Part shown: one piece after another, positions 16,934 to 24,810 of the stretch
How positions within the stretch are numbered: position 1 is the first letter of the stretch
How the letters are laid out: every line of letters starts with the position of its first letter
From: Spirochaetota bacterium
Lineage (GTDB): Bacteria > Spirochaetota > UBA4802 > UBA5550
Reading direction: 5' to 3'
Length of the DNA: 64,000 nucleotides
Assembly: GCA_016928865.1 (NCBI GenBank)
Contig: JAFGJX010000086.1
Span: forward strand, 26,622-90,621
Notes under the pieces: model-generated
Told to the model about the DNA's origin: nothing
Seen by the model: only the letters and a program-made list of their open reading frames with translations
Database searches by the model: none
Program-made: the position numbers and the translations under genes

Positions 16934-18874
16934 ATGAGCAGCCAGGAAGATATTAAAAAGATCGAGCGCCGCGCCCGTGCCATGCTCATGGACAAGGAGA
17001 TCCCGCCGCACAAGCAGGAGCTGGTCCGCACCCTCATGAATAACCGGCAGCTCAAGCCGTATGAAAAATTTCGCGCCATAATCGAGCTCGTACAGACCTG
17101 TCCCGATAAAAAGGTGGTCTTGAGCGAACCCGAGGGCGTCAGGCCTGAGCCGGCAAAAAAGAGGAAGGTATCCCCGCGGGCCGCCGAGCCCCGCAAGCAA
17201 TCGTCCGATATCTTCGCCCCGACGGAGACATCCTATTACATCGATGACCTCTACCGTGAGTTCCGGGGCCCGGGGCTGTTCCGCAGGCGGCATCTCGTTC
17301 ATCGAAACAACCGGATAGGCATTGGAATCAGGAAGCGGCTGGTCCCCTCAAAGCATATGATTAAGGTCATGCGGTACCTGGCCGGGATACAGAGCATGCT
17401 CGCTGGCCGCCTTGTCGTAATCATGATGAAGATACTTGAGGACCCGGCAGCGGACGACCCCATCATTTTCAATTATCTACGATGCGTGAGGAGATGGATG
17501 GCAGAGGTTCCGCTGCTGCAGATGAAGTACGAGGTCATCAAGTGGATGGAGCGGCCGCAGTTCGAGAGGGAATTGCGCGGCTGGGTGGCCTGGTATTTTT
17601 CGTTTATACAGCTCAACGCGGATATGCGGGAAAAAATAATTGCCGAAGCGGAGCGGCGGCTCCGCTCTCTTGATGATTTTCTCAAGGAGGAACTGATTGA
17701 CGGGGAGCCGGTATCGTACCGGAAGGAAAAGGAGAAGCGCAACCTCGACAAAGAAAAGCTGGTTTATGAGTTCATGATGCTCCTTCGTTCGTTTATTCCC
17801 CTTTCCACCGGCCAGGAGTGCCTGCTGTCGAGGCGAATGAAGGAGCGGTTCGGCATTAACGGACTCGGAGAGCTGCTGGTAATGATCCAGCAGGCGCTGG
17901 TGTTCCAGCGTCGAGTCGACCAGGACGCGATTGTCGCCTATTACGGAATTAAAGAGCCGTTCGTGAAAACGGCGGAATGGGACTACAGCGAGGATTTCCT
18001 TGTCAAGGTGGGCAAGGACAGGGAGTCGCTCATGAAGAAGACGCGGGAAGCCATCAGGAAGGAGCTCGAACCGTACGAGACGATGATGGCTCTCCTCAGA
18101 CTTGCCGATGAGGGACGCAACATTCTCGTCAAGGGAGTGGAAGACCAGTGGCGCTATATCGACAAGAAGCATTACGACCCGAAGGTGATGTACAACGAGA
18201 ATTTCATGAATTTCCTCGATGCCCTTCTGCAGAGCTTCAGAAACATGTATCTTCCCCTGCTGGACGGCTCGGCGGTCCTTTTCCGCGATATGGGACGCCA
18301 GGAGCTGGAAGGCGCCATGTTTTCCCTGAGTTATTTTGAGGGGCATCTCGATCTTTTTAACCGGATACTCAACGAAATGCACTCCTTCAGGACCGGCAAT
18401 CCCACCATGGCTATCGGCAGGGACGAGGTCAGAAGGGCGATGAAGGGACAGGCGGGGTCCGGGACGCTGGTGGACCGACTGATCCGCTCCATCGGAGACT
18501 GCTTCTATCTCTTCGGCAGGGAGCTGCAGGGCGTGTACGAACAGCACCGGCGCTGGGCCGCGGCCAGGTCGCCGGGGGCAGGCGCGGACCAGGCGCGGGA
18601 GTCGCTCAAGGCGCGCGGGCTCGATGAGGCGGGCGAACGGGGGCGGCCGATCCCGTTTTACGATTGCGTCATTCTTGAAGTTAAAAACGGCTCGCCGTTG
18701 ACCCGGGAGCTTGCGGGAAAGCGGGTCATGGAGGATTCCCTGCTGGACGGGGTCTTTGTCCGCATGAATGCGTTCGCGTATCAGGTTGCGCACGAGTGCA
18801 TGAGCGAGCGGCTGGCGCGGGACCTGGAGGAGCGTAAAAAACTGCTGGAAAGGGCCGAGGGAGCGCCGGAGTAG
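16934..18874 (+). CDS. large cytoplasmic protein of unknown function
   Basis: A 646-aa soluble, helix-rich protein without signal peptide or membrane segments; I recognise no domain. Residues ~1-60 are a compact charged region (KIERRARAMLMDKEIPPHKQ). A basic linker (PAKKRKVSPRAAEPRKQS, ~78-98) precedes the main body from ~105 onward, which contains several Trp/Tyr-rich helices (VAWYFSFIQLNADMREKI). The C-terminus is strongly charged. ATG 16934 is chosen over a start at 16904 because it follows CAGGAC. It could be a lineage-specific protein with a structural or regulatory role; nothing in the neighbourhood fixes it. Confidence 0.65.
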   Translation: MSSQEDIKKIERRARAMLMDKEIPPHKQELVRTLMNNRQLKPYEKFRAIIELVQTCPDKKVVLSEPEGVRPEPAKKRKVSPRAAEPRKQSSDIFAPTETSYYIDDLYREFRGPGLFRRRHLVHRNNRIGIGIRKRLVPSKHMIKVMRYLAGIQSMLAGRLVVIMMKILEDPAADDPIIFNYLRCVRRWMAEVPLLQMKYEVIKWMERPQFERELRGWVAWYFSFIQLNADMREKIIAEAERRLRSLDDFLKEELIDGEPVSYRKEKEKRNLDKEKLVYEFMMLLRSFIPLSTGQECLLSRRMKERFGINGLGELLVMIQQALVFQRRVDQDAIVAYYGIKEPFVKTAEWDYSEDFLVKVGKDRESLMKKTREAIRKELEPYETMMALLRLADEGRNILVKGVEDQWRYIDKKHYDPKVMYNENFMNFLDALLQSFRNMYLPLLDGSAVLFRDMGRQELEGAMFSLSYFEGHLDLFNRILNEMHSFRTGNPTMAIGRDEVRRAMKGQAGSGTLVDRLIRSIGDCFYLFGRELQGVYEQHRRWAAARSPGAGADQARESLKARGLDEAGERGRPIPFYDCVILEVKNGSPLTRELAGKRVMEDSLLDGVFVRMNAFAYQVAHECMSERLARDLEERKKLLERAEGAPE

Positions 18875-18970
18875 TGAGCCGGCCCGCGTTATAAATCCTC
18901 ACCCTCCGGGCCGGACGCGCGCAGGCGCACTCCCGGCGCCGGGCGGCGATCATCAGTGGAACAGTGTACC

Positions 18971-20428
18971 ATGAGACCATTTTCCATTTTACGCCGGCAC
19001 TTCGCCGGCAGGTTTTATTCCGAGGGCGGCTATCGGGACGTATTGATAATCGCCGTGCCCCTTGTTTTCACCACGGGTTCGTGGGCGCTGCAGCATTTTA
19101 TCGACCGCATGTTCCTCAACTGGTTCTCGAAGGAAGCGATGGCGGCGTCAATGCCGGCGGGAAGCCTTAATTTCACGCTGGTGAGCCTGTTCATGGGAAC
19201 GGTTTCCTATGTGAGCACCTTTATCGCGCAATATTACGGCTCCGAGCAGAACAGGATGGTGGGGCCGGTGCTCTGGCAGTCTCTCTATATTTCAGCGATA
19301 TCCGGCGCCATCATCATGCTCTTTATCCCTTTTTCGGATGCGATATTCGCTTTCGTGGGACACGCACAGCAGGTGCAGGAGTACGAAGCGGCCTATTTCA
19401 CCATACTCTGCCTCGGAGCCATGCCCCTGGTCGCGTCGTCCGCCATGTCCGGTTTTTTCTCTGGCACCGGCAGGACCTGGATAATCCTTGTCTCGAATTT
19501 TTCCGCCACCGCGGTGAACCTGGTCATGGACTACCTGCTGATTTTCGGGAACTTCGGATTCCCGCGACTGGGCATCGAGGGAGCGGGGGTCGCGACGGTC
19601 TTCGCCTCCTGCGTCTCCCTTGCCGTGTATGCGGCGGTGCTCTTCCGGCCGTCGTATGACGCGTTGTTCAATACCATCAGGGGATGGCGGTTCGAACCGC
19701 GCCTGTTCCGGCGGCTGATCCGCTTCGGCCTGCCGAACGGGGTGCAGTTCTTTCTTGACATGCTGGGCATCACCGTGTTCATTCTGATCCTCGGCCGGCT
19801 CGGAACGGACAGCCTCGCCGCGACGAATATCGCCTTTAATGTCAACACCATCGCCTTCATGCCGATGATCGGTCTCGGGATCACCGTCTCCGTGCTGGTG
19901 GGACAGTACCTCGGCATGAACGACCCGGACCGGGCGGAGTACAGCGTGTATTCGGGACTGCACCTGGCGGTCGCCTACATGGGCGCTATCGCGCTCGTGT
20001 ATCTGTTCGCTCCCGATATATTCATATCGCTGTACGGCGCCGGGGCCGACCAGGAGCGGTTCAGGCCGACCGCGGACCTGGTCAGGGTGCTGCTTCGCTT
20101 TGTTGCCTTCTACTGTGTGTTCGATTCGATGAACATCATTTTTGCTTCCGCGATAAAAGGTGCGGGCGACACCCGTTTCGTCATGTATGTGATTATCATT
20201 CTCTCGCTGTTCTGCCTGGTGATCCCGACCGCGGTGCTGCTCTATTATTTCGATATGGGTATTTACGCGGGTTGGTCGGTGCTGACGTTTTACGTCGCGG
20301 TGACGGGAATCGTGTTCGCTGCGAGGTTTTCGGGCGGCCGCTGGAAAGGCATGAGGGTGATCGAGGAGCCGTATGCCGTTATTCCGCCCTCCATGCCTGA
20401 AGGGCCTGGCGGCAGGACCGAGGTGTGA
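18971..20428 (+). CDS. MATE-family multidrug/solute exporter
   Basis: A 485-aa inner-membrane protein with twelve predicted helices. It begins VLIIAVPLVFTTGSWALQHFIDRMFLNWFS, matching the MATE helix 1-2 region, and the GxxxxGAGVATVFA element (near residue 200) is typical of helix 6. The family exports cationic compounds in exchange for Na+ or H+; the substrate here is unknown. ATG 18971 gives the usual N-terminal length; a GTG at 18956 is possible but has no better ribosome-binding site. It stands alone between two unrelated genes. Confidence 0.88.
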   Translation: MRPFSILRRHFAGRFYSEGGYRDVLIIAVPLVFTTGSWALQHFIDRMFLNWFSKEAMAASMPAGSLNFTLVSLFMGTVSYVSTFIAQYYGSEQNRMVGPVLWQSLYISAISGAIIMLFIPFSDAIFAFVGHAQQVQEYEAAYFTILCLGAMPLVASSAMSGFFSGTGRTWIILVSNFSATAVNLVMDYLLIFGNFGFPRLGIEGAGVATVFASCVSLAVYAAVLFRPSYDALFNTIRGWRFEPRLFRRLIRFGLPNGVQFFLDMLGITVFILILGRLGTDSLAATNIAFNVNTIAFMPMIGLGITVSVLVGQYLGMNDPDRAEYSVYSGLHLAVAYMGAIALVYLFAPDIFISLYGAGADQERFRPTADLVRVLLRFVAFYCVFDSMNIIFASAIKGAGDTRFVMYVIIILSLFCLVIPTAVLLYYFDMGIYAGWSVLTFYVAVTGIVFAARFSGGRWKGMRVIEEPYAVIPPSMPEGPGGRTEV

Positions 20429-20461
20429 AGGCTCCTCCGTCAGTGCGGGATGACCGGCCTG

Positions 20462-20794
20462 CTACTGTTGCCCGTCGTCCGGGGCCTGTTCTTTTTTGCG
20501 CGAGGATTCCTCTTCCATGGCCAGCTCCTGTTCCTGTTGCTCGATCCGCTTCTTCTCTTCCTTCTCTACGCGCCACAGGTACATGCGCTCCGCCGTGCTC
20601 CCGGTCATCTGCTGCGCCAGCTCCTCGATAATTTCGTTTACCTGGAGGAGCTTGAGCCGGGTGTCATTGTCGAAATACTGGATATAATCGGTCTTCAGTT
20701 CAAGGATGAGCTGGCCTATCTGCATGATTTTAAAGGAGAGCTCGGCTGAAAGCTTTATCTCCATTTTTTCTTTCTGCGTCTGGAACAGAGACAT
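20462..20794 (-). CDS. small charged coiled-coil protein, unknown
   Basis: A 110-aa cytoplasmic protein. The first 60 residues are mixed helix (LSAELSFKIMQIGQLILELK); the rest is a highly charged coiled coil (RVEKEEKKRIEQQEQELAMEEE) ending in DDGQQ. ATG 20794 is selected because GGGGAGGAG lies just upstream; the longer frame to 20854 would place that site inside the gene. No family is recognised. It converges on the MATE gene. Confidence 0.6.
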   Translation of the reverse strand: MSLFQTQKEKMEIKLSAELSFKIMQIGQLILELKTDYIQYFDNDTRLKLLQVNEIIEELAQQMTGSTAERMYLWRVEKEEKKRIEQQEQELAMEEESSRKKEQAPDDGQQ

Positions 20795-20921
20795 CGATAC
20801 TCCTCCCCGGCCTGTGATGGATGATATAATCGTCTTTAGATCGATTGTCGTCAAGAAATAATTTCATTCACCTGCCGGCATGGGAAATATACTGCATTTT
20901 ACGGATACGGTCAATAATAAA

Positions 20922-20946
20922 AAAGGCCATGAATTTCATGGCCTTT
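20922..20946 (-). terminator. intrinsic terminator of the outer-membrane barrel gene
   Basis: AAAGGCCATG (20922-20931) pairs with CATGGCCTTT (20937-20946). Read on the minus strand it runs into TTTTTTATTATT, about 18 bp past the stop of the barrel gene. Confidence 0.85.
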
Positions 20947-20963
20947 CTGGTTCCGCTGGCGCC

Positions 20964-21803
20964 CTACTTTTTCGCTGATCCCGGAGGCGGCGCGCCGAAG
21001 CGATAGGAGAGTCCCAGCGACGCGGTGATGAAGTCGCCCCTTACTTTTTCGAAGGCCATGAGAACGCCCGCCTCAATGTAGAACTCCAGGTACGGGATCT
21101 TCTCATTCACGTAACCGAGTCCGATGCCGGGAGCGACCGTCGGGTCGAATGAAGAGTCGCCCTGTGCGAGAACCGGCGTGATGCCGCCGCCGACCCTGAT
21201 GTAGGGTTTCAGACCGTAGGGTGCGATGAACTGGAACTTGAAATATGCGGTGATCGGGACCATCATGACATAGGCGGACTTCTTGCTGAACGAGAAAGAG
21301 CTGCCTCCCTTTGTGGTGTGGTAGAGGAAACCGGCAGAGAGGCCGGGCCTGATTTTCAGGATGTCAATATTCACCGGTAAGGCGAGATCGCAGAACAGGG
21401 TGCCCCCATAGCCGATGTTGACCGCCTTGCTTACATCGCCGAACGGCACGGCGACCCCGGGAAGGATTCCGAGCGTCGGGTCGAGTGCTGTCAGGAGATC
21501 GGATGGCTTCGCATCGCCGCCCCGGGGCTTGACATCCCTTGCCGTATCCCTCTCCTTTTTTTTCACGCCGATCTTTTCTTCTCCCGGATCGAGAACAATG
21601 TCTTTGATGAAAATCGTTTTAATCTTGCGGAGCTGCCTGGTTTCCTGATCCTGTAATGTTATCTCATCGTCATTCCGGTCTATTAGCTTGCCCTTCACCG
21701 CGGCTCCCGACCTGAGAACGATTGTCGCGGCATGGAGATTGATCTGGCAGAAGAAGATCGTGATTATGCAGAGCATCAGCAGATGGAGGCGTTTGTGGTT
21801 CAT
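20964..21803 (-). CDS. outer-membrane beta-barrel protein
   Basis: A 279-aa exported protein with a signal peptide (MNHKRLHLLMLC..., cleaved after NLHA). Residues ~26-75 form a small beta-rich domain (TIVLRSGAAVKGKLIDRNDDEITLQD), like the Sm-like/'FecR-sensor' type N-modules seen in several spirochaete and proteobacterial surface proteins. Residues ~110-279 alternate polar and hydrophobic strands (IRPGLSAGFLYH, PYIRVGGGITPVL, FITASLGLSYRFG) and look like an OmpW/OMP-b-barrel-type barrel. Function unknown. A terminator follows; a second terminator-like hairpin sits in the 5' leader (21959-21974). Confidence 0.75.
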   Translation of the reverse strand: MNHKRLHLLMLCIITIFFCQINLHAATIVLRSGAAVKGKLIDRNDDEITLQDQETRQLRKIKTIFIKDIVLDPGEEKIGVKKKERDTARDVKPRGGDAKPSDLLTALDPTLGILPGVAVPFGDVSKAVNIGYGGTLFCDLALPVNIDILKIRPGLSAGFLYHTTKGGSSFSFSKKSAYVMMVPITAYFKFQFIAPYGLKPYIRVGGGITPVLAQGDSSFDPTVAPGIGLGYVNEKIPYLEFYIEAGVLMAFEKVRGDFITASLGLSYRFGAPPPGSAKK

Positions 21804-22117
21804 GCAACAATAACTCCTGTTGGATGGATTATCTGATATGCGAATTAACTATATTATTATTTTTCGGCTGCTTATTCACAAAACAGGATATAGTATTTTA
21901 ATTATTGTTATTATATTGTTACAAAATTACAATATTAAGATATGTTAGTCAAATAAAAAAGCCCAACCGGGCTTAAAAATTTTGTTGTCAATCTGTTTTT
22001 GTTTATATGGCCATGCAAAAAATGATTAATTTCTTGTTTTTATCCATATATTTTGTTAATGAGCAGACACAGAATAATTTAATATGAACACTTATCCTGA
22101 ATAAAACAGGGGGAACA
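21804..22117. other. 314-bp divergent intergenic region
   Basis: AT-rich, no gene. It lies between the barrel gene (minus) and the AmmeMemoRadiSam cassette (plus). The only clear structure is a terminator-like hairpin at 21959-21974; promoters for both directions are presumably here but no pair of boxes stands out. Confidence 0.5.
21950..21974 (-). terminator. terminator-like hairpin in the leader of the barrel gene
   Basis: AAGCCC (21959-21964) and GGGCTT (21969-21974) form a 6-bp stem with a 4-nt loop. On the minus strand the stem is followed by TTTTTTATTTG, giving an intrinsic terminator about 150 nt upstream of ATG 21803. It could be an attenuator of the barrel gene or the end of a short minus-strand RNA. 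Confidence 0.5.
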
Positions 22118-23665
22118 ATGAAACGGGCCATTTTCATGATCATGCTGCTTGCTCTTTGCGGTTCCTGCGGATCCCGTGAATCCTCTGCAACGATCAAGAG
22201 ATCCAACCTCGCGGGGCAATGGTATTCAGCTGACCGGACTGAGCTTTCCCGGTCCATCGACCGGCTGCTGGCCAGGCCGGCCGCCGTGTTCCAGCGGCGT
22301 GATCCCCTGATACTGGTTCTTCCGCATGCGGGGTATGCGTATTCCGGGGGCATTGCAGCGGCAGGCTATCGGGCGCTCGGAACCGTGGGGAAGCCCGCGG
22401 TCACCACGGACCTTGTCGTCATTCTCGGCCCTTCTCATTACAGCGCGTTTTCCGGGTGCGCGCTGATTGACGCGGATTATTATGAAACGCCGCTGGGCAG
22501 GGTGCGGCTCGAAAGGGGCGTGGCGGAGCGTCTCGGAAAGAATGCGCTTTTCAGACATAATCCTTCCATGTACGAGCGGGAGCATTCCATCGAGATCCAT
22601 CTTCCCTTCCTCCAGAGGATTTTCGGCAGCGCGATCGAGCGTGATATCAGCGTTCTTCCCGTGCTCGTGGGTGAGCTTGATGACAGAGAGGCGGCGCGCG
22701 CTGCCGGAGCCATTGCAGCCGCCGTCGCGGGGAAACATCCGCTTTTTATCATAAGCAGCGATTTCACCCATTACGGGCCCCGGTTTGGATACATGCCGTT
22801 TAAAAATGAAACTGCGTCGGGTACCGCGCAAAAATTAAAAAAGGTCGACAGGGACGCAATTGAATTTATTCTGAAAAGGGACATCGCCGGTTTTTCCTCA
22901 TACGTGGAGCGTACCGGCATCACCATCTGCGGCAGGAACCCGATCAAGATCGCGATGGCCCTTCCCATAGAAGGCCCCGGGGCTGAAATAATCGCGTATG
23001 ACACGTCGGGCGCTATCACGGGCGATTACGAAAACTCGGTCAGTTACGCGTCCATTATTTTTTACGGCAGGCTGGCCGGCTCCGCGGGAGCGGCCGCCCC
23101 GGATACGTTCGCGCTTGCGGAACAAGACAGGCTCTTTCTGCTCAGGGCGGCCAGGGACAATATACGATCATGGCTCGAAAAGAAAAGGGGGATCAGGTTT
23201 TTTCCCACGGACGTGCCGAAGACCTGCCTTGAGAAGAGGGGCGTCTTTGTGACGCTGAAAAAAAAGGGCGCGCTCCGGGGCTGCATCGGCTATATCGTGG
23301 GCACCATGCCCCTGATACAGGGTGTGCTGGACGCCTCCTACAACGCGGCCTTCAGGGACCCGCGCTTCGGGCCGCTCGGCAGGGACGAACTGAAGGAGAT
23401 CGCCATTGAAATCTCCGTGCTCACCGCGCCCGTGCCGGTGCGCTCCGTAAAGGAGATACAGACGGGCAGGGACGGTTTAATCGTCGAGCGGGGCCGGTAC
23501 CGCGGTCTCCTGCTTCCCCAAGTGGCGGTGGAGCAGGGGTGGGGACCCGAGCGTTTCCTGGACGAGACGTGCCTCAAGGCAGGCCTTCCCGCGGGCGCGT
23601 GGAAAGACGGGATAACCACGGTATCCAGGTTCCAGGCGATTGTGTTCGGAGAGGAGGCGAAGTGA
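22118..23665 (+). CDS. lipoprotein MEMO-AMMECR1 fusion (AmmeMemoRadiSam proteins B and A)
   Basis: A 515-aa two-domain protein. After an N-terminal signal with cysteines in ALCGSC (a relaxed lipobox), residues ~28-305 are a MEMO domain: LPHAGYAYSG, GPSHYS and ITICGRNP carry the metal-binding His, His and Cys. Residues ~335-515 are an AMMECR1 domain with the invariant LRGCIG motif and the FRDPRFGPL segment. In other bacteria the two are separate or fused and always travel with a radical SAM enzyme, as here; the biochemical role of the trio is not established, but a radical-based modification is assumed. The TGA overlaps the GTG start of the radical SAM gene (GTGA). The export signal implies a periplasmic location, which is unusual. 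Confidence 0.88.
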   Translation: MKRAIFMIMLLALCGSCGSRESSATIKRSNLAGQWYSADRTELSRSIDRLLARPAAVFQRRDPLILVLPHAGYAYSGGIAAAGYRALGTVGKPAVTTDLVVILGPSHYSAFSGCALIDADYYETPLGRVRLERGVAERLGKNALFRHNPSMYEREHSIEIHLPFLQRIFGSAIERDISVLPVLVGELDDREAARAAGAIAAAVAGKHPLFIISSDFTHYGPRFGYMPFKNETASGTAQKLKKVDRDAIEFILKRDIAGFSSYVERTGITICGRNPIKIAMALPIEGPGAEIIAYDTSGAITGDYENSVSYASIIFYGRLAGSAGAAAPDTFALAEQDRLFLLRAARDNIRSWLEKKRGIRFFPTDVPKTCLEKRGVFVTLKKKGALRGCIGYIVGTMPLIQGVLDASYNAAFRDPRFGPLGRDELKEIAIEISVLTAPVPVRSVKEIQTGRDGLIVERGRYRGLLLPQVAVEQGWGPERFLDETCLKAGLPAGAWKDGITTVSRFQAIVFGEEAK

Positions 23666-24810
23666 CGGACAGAGAAATCAGATCGATGCAGAGAAGGGAG
23701 TTTCTCCGGAAAACCGGGCAGGGGCTGTGCCTGTTTGCGCTGGGCGAGCTCGGGCTTATGGGCTGCTCGGATACCTACTGCCAGTCGGGGAAAAACTACT
23801 ACACCAGGCCGGCGAAAATGTGGAAGAGGCTTGAAGGCGGCGATGTCCTGTGCCAGCTCTGTCCCAACGGGTGTCGACTCGGAAACGGGGACCGGGGCGT
23901 CTGCAGGGTGCGGCAGAATATCAAGGGGGAGCTCCACACCCTGGTCTACTCGCGGATCGCGGCGGCGCACGTGGACCCGGTGGAGAAAAAGCCTATGTTC
24001 CACTTTCTGCCCGGCGAGACCGCGTATTCTATCGCGACGGCCGGATGCAACCTTTCCTGCCAGTTCTGCCAGAACTGGCAGCTGTCTCAGGCCGCTCCGG
24101 AGGACCTTGACGCGACCAGAATCACCCCGGATGATCTGTCGAGGCGCGCCCGTTCTGCGGGATCGAAAGTGATCGCTTTTACCTACAACGAGCCGACCGT
24201 GCAGTACGAGTACATCCTCGACGCGGCGGCGTCGGCGCGCCGGCATGGAATCAGGCCGATCATCATCTCGAACGGCTACATCATGCCGCTGGCGGGGCGG
24301 ACGCTTGCGAAGAGCCTGGATGGCGTCAAGATCGACCTCAAGGCCTTCACCAACCGGTTCTATTCGTCGATCTGCGGCGGCAGGCTCAAGCCGGTCCTCG
24401 AGAACCTGGTCGCGGTGCACGCGACCGGCACATGGCTTGAGATCGTGGTCCTGGTGATCCCCACCCTCAATGACGATCCGGCGGAGATACGGAAGATGGC
24501 CGCCTGGGTCCGGAAGAACCTGTCGGCGGACGTGCCCATGCACTTCACGAGGTTTCACGCGATGTACCGGATTCGAAACCTGCCGCCCACGCCCGTATCG
24601 ACTCTGGAGCGGTGCCGGACGATCGCGAAAGAGGAGGGGATTCGCTACCCCTATATCGGGAACGTGAGCGGCCATCGGTGGGAGAACACCTTTTGTCACA
24701 ACTGCAACAGGATGATCATAGAGCGGAGCGGTTATTTCAATGTAAGGAATCATGTCAGGGGCGGGGCGTGCCCCTTCTGCGGCGCGAGGATACCGGGGGT
24801 GTGGGTGTGA
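23662..24810 (+). CDS. AmmeMemoRadiSam system radical SAM protein with Tat lipoprotein signal
   Basis: A 382-aa radical SAM enzyme. GTG 23662 is chosen: GGAGG lies upstream and the codon overlaps the previous stop. The N-terminus has a twin-arginine motif (RREFLRK), a hydrophobic stretch and a lipobox (LMGC). A CxLCPxxCxL...GxCxVR segment precedes the SAM domain, whose cluster motif is CNLSCQFC; the NEPT and SNGY motifs follow. C-terminal CxxC pairs (HNCNR..., CPFC) suggest a second metal site. Relatives resemble pyruvate formate-lyase activating enzymes. A folded Fe-S protein could be exported by Tat, but a radical SAM reaction outside the cytoplasm would need its own reductant, which makes this entry notable. 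Confidence 0.88.
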   Translation: MTDREIRSMQRREFLRKTGQGLCLFALGELGLMGCSDTYCQSGKNYYTRPAKMWKRLEGGDVLCQLCPNGCRLGNGDRGVCRVRQNIKGELHTLVYSRIAAAHVDPVEKKPMFHFLPGETAYSIATAGCNLSCQFCQNWQLSQAAPEDLDATRITPDDLSRRARSAGSKVIAFTYNEPTVQYEYILDAAASARRHGIRPIIISNGYIMPLAGRTLAKSLDGVKIDLKAFTNRFYSSICGGRLKPVLENLVAVHATGTWLEIVVLVIPTLNDDPAEIRKMAAWVRKNLSADVPMHFTRFHAMYRIRNLPPTPVSTLERCRTIAKEEGIRYPYIGNVSGHRWENTFCHNCNRMIIERSGYFNVRNHVRGGACPFCGARIPGVWV

